A stretch of 64,000 bases of DNA from Paracyclopina nana (GCA_019096065.1 JAGUCH010000002.1:9002501-9066500), one strand, 5' to 3'; counted from the stretch's first letter, positions 31,701-46,800 are shown. Notes: generated from the letters alone by a model not told the origin. Numbers and translations: made by a program.

Positions 31701-34700
31701 ATTAAACCCAATCAAAGTCGTCGCCATGGGTGGCCCCCACATTTCGTACAATGATAAAACCGATCTCGCCAATAAAACTAACTGATGGCGACGGAACGGA
31801 CTTTTTATAGGGTCTACTGCAGCCCGGCATTGAAAATCACAGATCTGGATCATCACGGATGGGCCGCTGTGTAATCAGCTCATGATCATGTCATCGGCTC
31901 GAAAGAGCTCTATTCTTGCCCATTGAACGTGTTGTTTTGGTGCAAATATGCCGAACACGCAACGATCATCCTCGCATGATTCTTTCTTTGATTCGAAAAT
32001 TCTGGGTCTCGATTCAGGCCTCCCCTTTCAATTGATACGCCTCTCAATTTAGCAGCAGCGGCACAGCCACGCAAAAATAGCCCTCTTAGCGCCCCACCGA
32101 ATGCCCACGAAGCGCGCCCCGGACGGCCTTTTTGAATGCGGCGCTCGGTCGGGCACCGTGTGAGGTTCAAGCCGAGCCAATTTGTGCTGACCTACGAATG
32201 TGAGCCTCTAATTTGCCCTAAAAGCCCAATGCACACACACACATGAAGTGCGCATGAAGAATGTGGGACTGTGGATAATTTTGCGCACAATTTCCGTGCA
32301 TGCCGAGCACTTTGGGGAAAAATGCCCTCCACTCTTGATGGTTGGTAGTGGTGGTTGTGGGGTGAATTCGAAATAATGTGCCCATTTTGTGTGTGCATTT
32401 CTAGTTGGCTTCGTGATTCTCTTTCCAGCAGGTCCGCATGTAGAATGAATGCGATATTTTTTCCCTCTAAATTTCTGGTGCTGGTCTCTTCCAGAAATTG
32501 CCTAGCTGCCAGCAGTTGTGTGTGTGTGCAAATTTTCTCAATAATTACAACATTGTGACATGGCCGGGGATATGGAGCAGACATGCTAATCAAATGCATT
32601 GGGATTTTGTATGGAGAGTGAGCATTGTCATTCCATATCAAGATGTCATACGCGTCATTTCAGTTTTTTGCACAGGACTTAATTGGCAGCCAGAGCTCTG
32701 ATCTAGACAAAATTTCCAGAAGTTGCTTCTTGGCAATTCCAACTGACAGCTATCTTTAAAGAGTGAGCATAAAGATAAGGCAGACACAATTGTTTCCCCC
32801 CTCAGACACCTGCCTTGGATGATAATTTCCACGGTGTGCCATGTTCCACCAGGATAGGCTGAGACAATTGAGATCCACAGGCGCGAGGCAGCAGTTTTTC
32901 TACACAATTTCGCCTTTTGATGGCAATTTGTCAGATATGAGCCGCAAACAAAAAGGCTGCTGCTGAATGGCTTACCAGATGCATAGTTTCCTCCTGAGTG
33001 ATTTTGGGCGTCGCTGCACACGCGATCGAGTCCACAGGTCAAGCAAGCGTCGTCTTTTGTGTCGGGCGGCTTTTGTCCTCTTCATCTTAAAACAGAAGCT
33101 CAGAAGAGCATCCCATAAACCTGTTGTTGGACGCACACACAAGTGCAATCCGTGATTTTACTCTGCAGTTAAGCCCAACTGGCAGGCCAAATCTGGCGAC
33201 AAGGTTGATCGAGTCATCATTTTGTGGTGGGGTAGCAGCAGTCCCAAACGAGCAGGATTGAGCACTTAAGTCCCTCCAATGGACTTGCCTTGATAAGCGG
33301 GTTCCAGAAAAGATCGATTCCATGCACGAAGAAAAGATCAAACAGGGAATGATTGATGATGTTAGAAATTCAAGACGACTAGAACAGAGAGAGAGAAAAA
33401 ATCCAGCAGTGGAGAAATGCGTCGCTGTCGCATTGCCAATGCATGATCGCCATTTTGTCTAGTGACTTAACCGCCAACACAACTCCAGATCTTGATGGGC
33501 TTGTAGATCGTGCGAAATAAATCGCCCATGACTGAATTGAGCGTGGGCCTGTACACAGTCGAAATGGCTGCTACTTTTATTGCTTATTGCTCTCTTGCTG
33601 TGCATAATGAATTCCCGGCCTAGCTGCTCACCAAAGTTCAGTTGTAACGAGCGCTTTGACCTCTAACCGGTTAACTCTTGTTGCGCATTCTTCAGATCAA
33701 TTCCAGAAGAGCAGCAATAGCAACACACATCTAATTTCAAACTTACCTTCAAATCTTCATGGAAGTCGCCGCTGCTTCGGGAAGATTGCGTCATATTAGC
33801 TCACAGTTGACTCAACCCGATTGAATTTTGCCGATATTACGTTTTTCAATAATGCCAAAACTGGATGTGATCCTTGATTCGTAGAGGAGTGGTATAGACG
33901 AAATCACTTGAAATGTTTCACTTTTGGCACGTTTTTTTAAATCTTCGCGTTCCTTTGCTAGGCTGAGTTTGCTCAGTATTTTTGTTTTCTAAAAAATTCG
34001 ATCGAAAATGAATCAAAGAGTACATAAACACAAAAAAACAACAAATTTAAATTTTACACGCTATCAAAATCTAAACCGCGACATTCATTAATCTTTGAAA
34101 TAAATCCCGTATTTTTGCCGTTATCGGACGCCCCTGAAAAATTAATCAGCTGGCAACCCGAAAAGTAAACAAAAACGTTTCGTGCCTCAGCTGCGGACTG
34201 CGATGGCTCGCGTTATGCAAATCACCAGTTTTTTCAGTCTTTTCGTTGACAAGAGAGCCAAGACGATGACGACAACGACTGCGTCGAGACCAACAAGATG
34301 GTTATCGTCCTTAGCCAAACTCGCGGCGATTGGCGGCGGTTGGGTCACGTGATCACAGGACTGGGCGCTTAGTGGCTATCTCCGTTTTCGGGAGCATTTG
34401 ACCGTTAAAATACCTGCAGTTTTGGCCAACAAATCTTACAAGAAGAGACGGATTATGTCCGTAGCTCTAACAACAACAAGTTACACCCTCAACCTCGGGA
34501 GCAAGCCCCATGGCCGAGCATTGATGATGATCATGACCACCACCATCACTCCTGACGGGTGAGTGGAATTCTAGAGAAACCGTCCCGGCGTTTTATGGCC
34601 TTTTCGGGCTCTCATCATAATTGGGTACTGTTGCTTGTTACTAGACAATTTTAGTACAGAGGACTAGTGCAGCAAAAAAGGGCTTTAGTATTTATAGTGC

Positions 34701-37700
34701 TCGGTGGTGAGAATGATGATAGCAGGTGGGTAAATGAGGCTTCAACAAAAGTAACAATTCGTCGACACAACTCCTCGCATAATAATGAGGAGTTGGCCTG
34801 CTTCATTATTTTAAGGCCAGTGCCATTATCGTTATCGCGGCTAGCAGCTACTGCAGTATATCAATCACACACATCATCCTGTTGTGCGATGAATGAATCG
34901 GGATTATCGCGTCATTGCATTTCTGCTTGTAAAAAAATGTAGTGAGTGGTAAAAGTGTTGGTCATCACCGATGACAGCTCATCAATCTGTCTGGTCCTTG
35001 CTGTCGTCACCGTGGTGACGACAGGGTTGATTTGAACTGATTACACACCCAGGAGCAACTCAGTAATATTGTTATTGGAAGAAGACTGTGGGATGACAAC
35101 TCTGGATTGTTGTCAACAACAACCAAGTCCACCAACAAGGGCTCTCTAGACTTCCTTTGCTGCCGGAATTCGTTGGAAAAATTCACCTCTCTCACGGCTT
35201 GCTCAATTAGCCGTAGGTGTTCTTCATCGCATTAGCTATCTATACGCGATTTATAAGATGGGTGGACGTGTGGGGTAGTAAAGTTGGCAAAACGCCGATG
35301 ATAGCCTCAATTACTGGTCTTTCTGGGTTTAATATACTAGTATAGCAATGAGTGGCTGGTAATGAAAAGCGTAGCGCAGCATCGGCTGGAAAAAATGAGG
35401 GTATTCGATTCAAATTTAGATAAGAGCTTCTCTTCTTCTTCGTTAGTTAGTCAAGTCGCCGGGGAGTATCAAGTACCTCTCTCCCAGTTTGGACTGGCGC
35501 TGCGAACATTGGAAGAAGATTTGGAAATTGAGGAAGGTATTTGGGTATAACCGCAGCAGCAGCAGCAGCAGCCAAGTCGAGGAATCTAGTGATCTAGATA
35601 ATGCAATACTGCCAGGAATTTCCGTCAATTCGAGAATCAGTGCGAGAGCTTCTGTGGTGATCGGAATTCACGTTTGTCTTTAAACTGGTAATTAATGGGC
35701 CATTAGAAACACAAGCTCTGCATTGCTGGCATACTTGGGATGATCATTGATGACACGAATACGACGATGACTTCCCATTGGATATTGCTCTTTTATGGCT
35801 CTCTAATAATCCGAAGGAACAAGTCTTCCAACTTGTGTGTGGGATCATCGTGCAAGTACTGCTGTAACGAGTTGGAAGTTGATCCCTGCCGAAGGAGATG
35901 CTGGGGCTCAGGTTACCTATATTTCGACCGCGGACGACTCGTTGATGTCACATTCTACAAACGTAGTCGTTGTGGACATAAAACTCCAGAAAAAGAGGGT
36001 CTGACACCACCGTAGCCTCCCGCAGCGCCGGAGAGGAGTTGGAGCTGTGAACGAAAAGCGGCCGCCGTCCATGCCAAAATCCACAGTGTCATAACAATTT
36101 GAATTTTGTCCAATTAACCGAGGCACGCTGAACAGGCTGTTCTGTTTTGCAGGTCGCACGATGAAGTTATCACGAGAAATGTGGTAGCAGCCCCGAGGTT
36201 CAGCCCACTTTTGCAAGATTTTTATCACCCTTGTTGTGAGCACACATCAACAGGCGCTGCTGTCCCAATAAGTTGGGTCCAATGTTACTGCGGCACATGA
36301 TGCTTCTTGGGCTCTTAATGTCATCGCACGTTGACAGGGCAACCACGTCGTAAAATCATCACCAAGGAATGTGTGCGACGTACCCGCTGCAGCCACACAA
36401 GATGCTTTGAGGTCGCGTGCTTCCAAATGTCCGTTGTCGTCCGGTGCATGTCCATCGCGATGGCTACCACCACCATAAAAATCTCGCAATTGTTTACGAA
36501 ACCCGAGACATGACATTCTTCCCCGGCCATCTATTGAAAGAGATTGTCCAAATACCTTGGAAGCCACCCGGCCGCGTTTTGAGAAATTGATGACAAAATG
36601 GACGACAAGAAGCTGCCTGCCGCTGCAAGGTTGTCATTGTCAGACCCATAAATACCTAGTCGACAGGGGCACATCAGCAAAAATTGGCCCAAGGGGGGAA
36701 ACTTTTCAAGCGTGCCGCTTTTCCTAGCCTCTGCCCTCTGGCAGCTTTAAAACTTCCAAAGTGGACAAGTTTACTTTCCTTTATTGCTGAGGCAAACAAA
36801 AATTTCCTCGCTGTTTTGACTGGAACAAAGTGAGGTCAACCAAGAATAAGCAAGCAATCTAGCCTAAATAGAGCTGCATCCGCTCGCCTTGCCTGCTCGA
36901 AGCTCTGTAAATATTTGTGAATTGATGACAGACGTCTCCGGCAAATGGGGTGCAGGTAAGTTGTTCAGTTTACTCTACTACTTCTATGCTAGCTAGGTGC
37001 GAACTTGGCTCTTTCGGTTTAATTACTTTTACTGACCATGATGATGTTTGGAATTGTTCTGATATAATGACCGACTAGCGAGGCGAGCCAGTCAGGCAAT
37101 CAGAGCTGGTCAGTCCGACCCTATGATTAGGACCTATTACTTATTTTCGTGGCTTACCAGTTAAAGAGTGAGAATGGCATTCCAATGGCGATTGAAAATC
37201 CCCTCCTCGTTTACACATCGCGCGTCTCGTCCCTTGTACTTAGCGACTTTTTGCCGAGATGTTATCTCCCTGCCGAGGTCGATTTTCAATCAGGCTATGC
37301 AAATTAAAATCCTTGTTTTCATCCTCACTTTTGATGAGGGCTCGTGCTACTAGAGCAGAAGCAGTAGATTGTTTCTTTGTCATGTCGGCAAGAGTCAAAG
37401 TAGAGCGGCAAGTTCTCCCTCCCCAAAGACGACAACTTGCATTTTGCGGCAAATGCCCCTTGTATTCCAACCTATCATCACACCACTCGTTTGTCGCGGG
37501 TTAACGCGCGTGTGAATATTCTTGTCCCTCGTGGGAAAAGGGACACTTGCGATAACTTAATGAGCATCGGTTTTTTATTCAGCGGGATCTCGGAACGTGC
37601 AAGGTGTGTTTTTGTTGCCCAGATTTTAGAACATTCAGCTTACTTAGTACATATCACAGTCTTTTGTTTGCCTCTCTCACCGAGTCACCAGATCAAATTC

Positions 37701-37884
37701 ATAAATTAATAATGAGTGGCTAATGCGTGCTCTTGAACGACTTTTTAAAGAGGAGAGCAGCTAGCGCACTAGAAGATCATGCTGCAGTCGTTGCATAACT
37801 TGAGATCAGGACCCTTTGTTGCTGCAGCAGAAGAGAGATGAGCAGCTAGCTCGCTAGCCAGCCGCGTGGAGTCTTGTTTCGTCG
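22755..37884. other. 15-kb non-coding stretch between convergent TCF-1 and TCF-2
   Basis: Contains the 3' UTRs of both genes. A tttatt at 37573-37578 (AATAAA on the minus strand) is a plausible TCF-2 polyA signal. Only short frames without recognisable domains occur. Simple repeats include (AC)n at 30493-30509 and (GCA)n at 35553-35572. One candidate first exon is listed separately at 34455. Otherwise nothing is supported; the length suggests room for developmental enhancers. Confidence 0.5.
34455..34558 (+). other. Candidate first exon with upstream promoter-like GC-rich patch
   Basis: An ATG at 34455 opens 34 codons and reaches a good donor (GACGG|GTGAGT) at 34559. The 250 bp upstream is more GC-rich than its surroundings and contains GGTCACGTGATC, an E-box-type palindrome. 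The peptide has no recognised domain and may be untranslated. No downstream exon could be assigned, so this is only a candidate transcription start, perhaps for a non-coding transcript. Confidence 0.2.
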
Positions 37885-40800
37885 TCACCTTAGCCCGAAG
37901 TTGGCCATGGCGCTGGCGGCGCAGATGGCGGCGGCCAGCGACGTCGTGGAACTCGCTGATGATCTGGTGGTGCTGGGCGAAGTCAACTGGCAAATGCTTA
38001 AGGGGTGCTTGGCATCTCGGGGATCGTAGGGGGATCGCACTAATAGGGGGGGCTTAAAAGCCCCGTAGGGATAGAACCAAGTGGGTCTCTCTTGGGGGGT
38101 GAGCGGCGAGGTCACGGATTCCGAGGGGGAGCTGACGCCACTGAACCCGGCCGGGGACGTGAGGTTGTCCTCCTCCTCTTCCTCGGCTGAATGGTGTTGT
38201 TGTTGAAGGCTGCTGCTGCCTGATGCCGCTTGCACTCGAATGCACTTCTTCTTTCGCCTAGAAGATCAAGGGAAGGAGTTGGTTAATCGAGTCCTCTGAG
38301 GCTTCTCTTTCCCTTTGACAAATTTGCATGCTACTCAAAGAAATGCAGTCGACCGAAAAATACTACTACAAGCCTAAAGGGAGATGTATTCCGGGGAATA
38401 GATGCCGTTTTGACCCATGTGATCTTTGCCGCTGTTGGCCTCGTTCTGCGCTCGGCCGTGGAGATGATGCTGGTGCTGATGAGACTCCAGCACGGTCCCG
38501 TAGCAGTCAGTCAGGCTCGCGAACTCGTGCTGGGGAATGGGCGCTTGCGGCAACGAGGCCAAAAGGCCCATGTCGCCGCCGTTCCCCTCGGCCTCGTGAA
38601 GGTTGGCCACGGCCTCGGATAGGCTCGAGGAGCTCGTTCCGTCGTCCGGACTTCAGGTTAGTGATAAGCAGCGTGAAAGTTAGCAAGAGGAGAAACGTTA
38701 GTAGCCCGTCACCTCGAAAATGATTATTTCTGATGATAGCACGATGTGATAGGCGTCGGCATACCTGCAAGGCTTGCACCACAAGTTATGCTGGTCGAGG
38801 CCGAATCTGGCTCGACACTTTTTCATGCTGTTGCTGGCCGAAGAGGCCGGGGCCTCCACCGACCTCTCCCTTTTCCGCTTCTTTTTCTTCACCCCGAATC
38901 TGTAATTGTCGCGAGCATTCCAGTGCGGATACATCTGCATGTGCTTCTGTCGCTCCACGCGAGCCTTCTCGTAATACTTGGCCTGCTCTTCCCGAGTCAA
39001 CCCATGCCACTGTGTTGATAAAAAGAGACGCTAAATCTGTCATCGCGACTCAAACAATAATGTCAAGACGAAAACAGCAGCCTGACGAGAGATTTACAAG
39101 TGTCATTCTCACCCTTCTGCCCAACAACTGGTTGATGGCCGCCGATTCCTTGAGCGTGCATTCGGCTTGAACGACCGGCCGCATTTCCTTCATGTACAGC
39201 ATAAAAGCGTTCAGTGGTTTCTTGATGTGAGTCTCCTTCTTTTGTTCTACACAAAGTGATCAGTCTCGCCATCGTGGGTAAGCATTATTACGATTATGTT
39301 CTTACTCTGTCTGGATTCCTTTCTAGCGGCTGTCACTCCACCCGAGCCGCCGCCAATGGGAGAGGTGTCATAGTCGGCCTTTAAGTGAGGTAGATGATGA
39401 TGTCCTGAGTGGCTGCTTCCAAGCAACGAAGAGGGTGAGAAGCTAGCACAAAGCGTAAGCATGTGACAACACGTGGAGAATTTCATTGAAACTATGATTG
39501 TTACCTTGAGAAGCTGGCCGTCGTGATCGGCGGAAGACTGTACGGAGAACTTGACCGTAATGCACCTGCTTGATGATACACCGAGGCTTGATGATGCCTG
39601 CATGCGATCAAATTGATATTGAAAAATGGTGGGACAATGGCCAATATATCTTACCAGGCTGCCAATTGATCTGCTGCACCCAACATCGAATATGGATATT
39701 GCGTGTGTGGCAATGAATAGAGTGGCGAGCGAAGTCCTGCAAAAACGTGATTGAGATTGAAAACCACATACGGCAATTGTCTCTTTTTCTGACGAGCGCA
39801 AGAAGTCCAATTTTCTTACCAACATGGGCCGGAGGCGGACTGGCCAACGGGTCCCCGGGGGGCTGAGGCGGGGGCGGTGGTGGCCCGCCATACAAAAATT
39901 GTGACAATGGCGATCCAGTTGAAGTTCTTGCCTGGAAGAGAGAGCAAAAAATCACGATGGGAATCTAGCGTGTCGTTTTTTGTGTGTCATCATGGAGTGT
40001 GTCAATTTTGTCATGGCACATGTGAATCCATTGAGCGTTAGTAATTTTCAACTGATCTGTCACTCGATAGGATCAGAACAACACCGTTTGAACTTGACAT
40101 GGGTCGAACAGAATTGGACACAAAGGATTACGAAGAAGGCTTAGCATCTAATTTATGGACTCTCCGCAAAATGAAGTGGCAATGTTGGAAGAAATGGCCA
40201 AAACGACGACCAGCTTAAATACTTCTTCGTGCCACTTCCAACAGCCTTCTTTGAAGCCTTTGTTTCAGCAGAAAATCTCAGACAGCTATATGCTATTTCA
40301 TCTTTCAAGAGCAAGTTGGCGAAATTGTGTTATGGCATGTCAAAAGGGTCCCTTCTATTCACCAGAGAGTTTACAGCTCATAAAATAATGAGCAAAGGAA
40401 GGAAAATTCCCTTTGATCTCGGCTCTAGTCACATTCTATTACAGAAACTTGGAGAGAGAGAGAGACCCAGTTTTGCTGAGCAATCTGCATTTTCCTCTCC
40501 AAAAAAAGGAAGGAGAGGGGGAAAAAATCAAAAGTTTCCGGTCTATGCAATGATGAGTGAACAATATTGACAGGTGGCAATTAACGTAATTATTTGTTGG
40601 ATTTAATCCGTTTCGTGCCTTAAATTGAGATCTTCCCTTAGGGAAACCTTTTTCAATCCCTTGAAATTTTTGTCATTTTAATTACGTCTTCAAAAGCCTC
40701 AATTAGACGTTCTTAGGTAGTGCTGGTGCCAGAGGTTCAATTATTTCTCAGCCAGGAAAGCAATTAAGGATTGTCATTAGCATTTCAATTCTGGCTAGTT

Positions 40801-43800
40801 CTAGTTGGAGGCATTTGCTGAGGCTGCATCATTCTCTGCAGTGAATAAGATCAGTTTTGGCGTGGACCAACAACAAAAAATATGTATGGAGGCCGCTGCT
40901 GTTGTGGTGGTAGAGTCCCCTCCTACTCTTCCTGTGATGTGCTGCAATCAGAGATCAAAGAGAAAGCCTCTGGAGCTTGCGTCGGACGGAGCTCAATTCC
41001 CTTTCAAAACGCTGCTACTAGCTTACAGTGTATATATTGTGTTTTTTGAACTTTTCCACTTTTTGGTGGCTGAGCAGGCAATAACTCACAATACAATGTT
41101 TGGGTTTCCTACGGTCAACTAACTGTTGCCAATTGGAATGTCGTCTGTGGCCAAATACTTTCTCGTTAATGTAGCAGAAATCATTGGAGCCACCATTGAA
41201 AAGAACCACCACCAAAAAAAGAAGGGCGTGGCGGCTCTGCTGGGGCCAATAATTGAAAATCTGTAACAATTTTCTTATCATTTATCAATTGGATGAAATT
41301 TCTCGCAACATCTGCGCAACTAGCTAAACAGAAGTTGAGGGAGATTAGCTTTTTATCGCGACAGTAGGGCACGTCCGCCATCTTTATTAGGTCAACTGTT
41401 ATTTTATTGATAATGAGACATCTGAAGACACACACATGTAAGACATTTAATGGAAGAAGTCGTGCAGCGTCGGAATTGAGTGAATGCGCGATGATGAATC
41501 GTGTTGATTAATCCGCGATCAATTGGGCTTGGAGTGCGAAAATTTGCGCGGAGCGGTAACAAGTCTCCCTTGGGTAAAAGAATGCACATGGTGAAAGCTG
41601 CATTCTAAGCATTCCAATTTGAGGCGGCTTTCTGATGCTGTTAAAACACATCCATAAAGATTACTGCTTGTCAGCTGCTGTTTTCACGACCGGATTATTG
41701 GGGAATGGGTATCATTAAGGTCAGTGCATGTATAGTAGCTAGCTCCTTGCTAAAAACACATTTCGTAGCTAAAATTTGCTGTGCAAAAGTGCAGTTTCAT
41801 GTGTCTTTATGGCAAGCGTAAAGCAGGTGCGAAAAATACTTGTTTTCTCTTCCTCCTTTAGTGGCATTCTTCTTGTCTGCGTAGCTCTGAAACACTCACA
41901 TGGTGAATAATTGACAAATGGGACTACTAGTCATTACCTTTTTTTTGCCCTCGAACCCATTTTTGCTGTACCATCATTATTTTTGTTGTGTGCCACGAGA
42001 TTTGCGTGACTCGCGCACATGTCACACACTAATCTGTCATCATTATTTGCAGACATGATACACCACTTAAAAAGGTGTCAATAAGAAAGTTTTTCATCGG
42101 TTTTGGGATGGTCCAAACCTGGACAGAAGTCATCCTTTACCACAACTAGCTCAAACTAGCTAAACTTGCAATATTCTTATTGATAAATTGCTTAGTTCGA
42201 TTTTATTGGTGCATCTTGTTAAATTGGGCAAATCTTAATTGCACAATTGCCTCATTTTAGTCAGTCGTGTCAGTTTTCAGTAACGTTTTGAGTCACTTTG
42301 TAGCAGTGCTGAGAAAAAATGAGACCTATAAAGTATTTGCGCGCATTTCATGGACGGCTTGCGAAAAAAAAGTTTAGGCAGACAAATCGTTTGCTATGGG
42401 CATTGACAGCTACAGTAACTCCTGAAATAGTGTGGAGCAAATTGCTTTCAATACAATAGTGCTATGTACAGCAAACTACAATAGAGAATAAGATCTTTTG
42501 TGAGGCAAATTTTCCAGACTCAGCTAGCCATGATCTTGAATAGAAATTCCTAAATTCTAAAAAAGTGAGGAAGTGTAACTCATCTAAATTCAGAAAATTG
42601 ATTCTGTACCAAACCCTCGCCACAGGACTAAGAAGAAAGAAAAAGAGTGCTGCTTCATTTCATGGTTTTCCATTGCTCCTCCTAGCTTTGGCCTGCAACT
42701 CGAGCATAATTGATGATGTTGCTTTCGAGTGGACAGCTCAATTACTGGAATCTTTAGAAATTATTCATGATGCAAGAAGAATGACACGCCAAAGTTGTTG
42801 GGACAGGAAATTAAAGCTCTTTTTGGAGATTTGTTGACCTGGACCTCCAAGACCCATTTGGCCAGTTATCTCAGGACGGCATCGTTGAGCAAACTGCTCC
42901 TCGTATAAAGTAGTAAAAAATTTTGTCAGAAGACTTTTTATTATGCAGCCAAGACGACTTACTACTCTCACTTCGAGACAATGATCGTCGTCTTTTTAGA
43001 GCTGCTGCCAAAAATGAAGTCTCCGACACTCCATCAATGGCGCAGCTAACCGTTAACTGCAACAACATTCGATCAGGGCAGGGTCAACTGGCTCAAAGGA
43101 GCTCCTCTCCTTGTTATCTCTCTTAATCACCCGATTGTTGACAAAACAGCCACTTACTCGGAATGAAAACAAAGCTTCTTCGTCGGAGCAGTACTAGAGT
43201 TATCTAAATTGGTGTTAGCAGCAACATATGGCTGCTGATTTTGGATGGAAAAAGCCTTATCAAAAGTCTGCCACAACTCGAGAGACAGAGATAGAAAAGA
43301 CCCTGTCGCATCATAAAGACCGTTCGCTGACAAGCAAGAAAGAGAAGAGAAAAGTAATTGGACACTCAATACCCTTGTCGGCTGGGAACAATATGTCAAA
43401 GCCAGTCCAGTAGCATTTGGGCCTACTAGCTGCAACGGAGCAACACCCTTACAAATCGTTTTGTTTCACACACCAGGTTCTTTCCCCTTCAACCAGGCAT
43501 GTCTCCCCTCCCGCTGCGAGCAAGTTTGCCATCAGCCCAGTGAAGCCCAGTCATGATGCTAATAATGATGAGATGATGATAAAAATTGCAAATCGAGATG
43601 CCGACACTTTTCAGAGAGCCATAAATCGCAGGAAGCGCAAGATTCATAGAAAATTGACAAATCTCTGGGGGATGAGAGGGATGCACTAGCAGTGCAGGCG
43701 TGATGATAATTTAAGCTAACAAGCTAGAGGAAGTCATGTCGAAATGAAGCAGGTTTTTGGCATTGAAGACTTCGTCTTCTTCTTCATAATTGGGGCTCGT

Positions 43801-46800
43801 TACAGAGCTAATGGCTTTACATGTTCACACATTCTATGCAGTGTATACTCTATACACACAGAATAAGTAGTTGCTTGGGAAGAATACCTACAAAAGACAA
43901 AGAATGTAGAAGCCGAAAAACACATGATTGCAACAACTCCTTTTTTTTCATGCTGCAGCCATTATACCAGTATATATGTATATAGGTAGAAGTGGAATTA
44001 TGTGTAACCCAATATTTATCCGAGCCAGGATGGGGAAAAAACGGTCTCATTTCCACTTTTCCGAGCCATTGAAAAGTGCATCATCTGCTGTCGTCGACGC
44101 TACAAAAATGTAAACTAGCCCCAATTTGGGGGACTCTTTTAAAGATGAAGTCCATTTTTGAAAAAAAAAGATGGAACATCACAACACCACCCAGCATGAA
44201 ATATGCTTTTTTTCCAGCACATCTGAAGCTGCTAACTAGCTGGTGAATGGAAGTAGAGCGTGTAAATCCCAGTGTTTTTTGCATTTAACAAGCAGGCAGC
44301 CAGTTTCTAAATTATTATCAGCTGGTCATTATCTGGCATGTCAATGGTCATCGCCCAAATTGGAATCAAGACAGGGTTGTCGCAGAATCATCAGCATTCA
44401 TGGCCAGGCTCGGAGACTCTAAAATAACCTTTATGGCCAATGGAACCCCAGGAGCTGCCATCTCAGGCTGGAAAATTCATTAGCCCGGCCTCGAGTACGT
44501 GTGCCATAAATAACTTGGGCACGTTTCGGGCTCGTTTAATTCAGTCTCTCTCTCTCTTTTTGCCATCATGCAAAGTTATGACCGCAAATAACTTTTTTGT
44601 GACATATTGAGCAAAAAGGCGTAATAGCTCACGTAGGCATTTCTGTTAATTATAGTTTACACTACTGCGGTGGTATCCGGATTGATAACTTTGCTGATCA
44701 GGCACTAAAATTGAATGGCTGCTGTCAGCAAAACGAGGAGCAGCAGCAGCAGGAAGCAAAAAAAAGCATGGTGATTTAATTGGCTGAATGGAAGCAAATT
44801 AAAGCGAAATTGACGAGATGGAATGGGCTGAGTCGGCAAAACGGGGCAAAATATGTATATGCTATGTACCTACTCTTAGTATGAAAGCTCCTATAAGGGC
44901 AGACATTGACCTGAAGCAAATTAGTGCAACATAATATGCATGGCATCGCCATTTTTCAACGCGTTCGATCGCGAGGAGTTTCAATCCAATTTGCAAGGGC
45001 GATCCTTACGCATGATAAGAATTAAGCCAATTGCCGACAATTCGTCACGTTTTCGCGGCGGCGGCCTAGTCCATGAAATGGTCGTCGTTGTGCATCGAAA
45101 CACGCAAATCTTCATGGGCCCATTTTTTAAAGCCAGCCTGCTGCAGTATGAGCGTAGTATAGCTGTTGCAAGATGATCTATAGTAATAAGGTGAGTTCTT
45201 GTCGCTGCTGTACTATAGCACACAGTCTGACTGAGCTGTGGTAGGCTTCAGACAAAATTTCAATATAATTCTGTGGATTTCACTTCCAAAAATTTCCATA
45301 ACCTGCCTTAAATTATCAAAAAGTGCCCAAATTGCATACTTTTTTAAAAAATACAGAACTTATCTAGGAGCTCTTTTGAAGACGCGTGAGATTAGCCCGC
45401 TTGCTTCCATGACTGACACATCACTTGAGCTCACGCGCTATGTAGTAAGAACTACTAGCGCCACCTAGGCTAAGACAAACAGATTTGGTGATTTTAGCAT
45501 GCAAAACTTGCGTCAAGAACTCACTTACGAGACCCCCCTGAGCTGTTGGTGGAGATTCCTAAGAAACGCTGCTTGAGAATGAAGTGTTTATTCAACACCA
45601 GTACGATGATGGGGCAGAAAAAGTGGAAACTATTCGGGCTCGCCCCCGGTTTAGAGTTCCAGCAATCATAATATGGGTGATGATGACACGTTAAAAAAGC
45701 TCATGCATTTCTCATTAATTACGGAATTCATATTCACGCCTCCACCACAAGCACCTGAATACAACGCTAACAATCATCATCATTTTGGCACTTGATGAGC
45801 TTCTGGAGCGCCATGGGCAACCTCAAATCCATCCGTTTTCATAATTCTCAAACCATCAACAAAATGAAGTGAAAATGTGATGATTTTCTTCCAGTCTTCA
45901 CCATCATCATTAAAGCGTAGCAGCAGCTAAGCAGATCAATTTCACAAATCACGCACTTTTCACATTCAAAGCCCAGCAGTATTTCAAACATATAGCAGTC
46001 TGGATCTGACTCTTCAAAGAGAATGAATGACAAATGGGTCCTTTGAAAGGGGATAGTTCAAAGCTTTCGGACCAACTTTCCTAGCTATGGATCCAGTAGC
46101 AGCAGCAGCAACCTTTTGATGTTTACTCTTATCAGATTCTCCAGGAATTCTCACCGAGTTCTATATGCTATAAAACAATTATTACTTTCCGGTGGGGTGA
46201 CGAGATTTATCTAGGCGAAGAGCCATCTGTCTGCTGGCTCGTCGCAGGTCACACACACACGCACCATAATTGGTCCCCATTATTCAAGTCGTGAGCTGGG
46301 GCCTGCTTTTCTTGCTGCAATTGTCAGTGGATTTTTAACTCGGTCCACTCCTCGGACATTGACAGCACGCCTCATATGCATAGCACACACTGCTGCTGCA
46401 TCCCGAGGCCATTGTGTAATGGTTGCAAAAACGGGACCAGGCCAAAAACAGTGATTGATCAGAAAGCCTCTAAAATAGTCTAATGGGGGTAGCAGCACAA
46501 AACCGCAGCACAAAAAAGCGAAAAATGTGGCGAAAAAGCCCAATTCCTAATTGAAGCTCTACTTGACTTGCAGATCAGTTTATGGGTAAGGGTAAAAAGA
46601 GTCTTGGTTTTAGATACGAATCAGTGGCAATTCATTAACCCCCGATCGTGTTTGACCGCAGGGACAGTTGGATAACCATCTTCCAATCGTGACAGGAAGA
46701 CAGATCATGACCATTATCCCCACAAAAATAATAATATTGGAGCCAAGCCACGCCTAAAGTAACACGTCAACCTGATTTCGCAACAAGGGGAAAGAAGAAA

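Noticed and set aside
38328-38723. Plus-strand 131-codon frame over the TCF-2 alternative exon
   Set aside because: Arg/Ser-rich antisense shadow; the minus strand has an in-phase exon with a conserved end.
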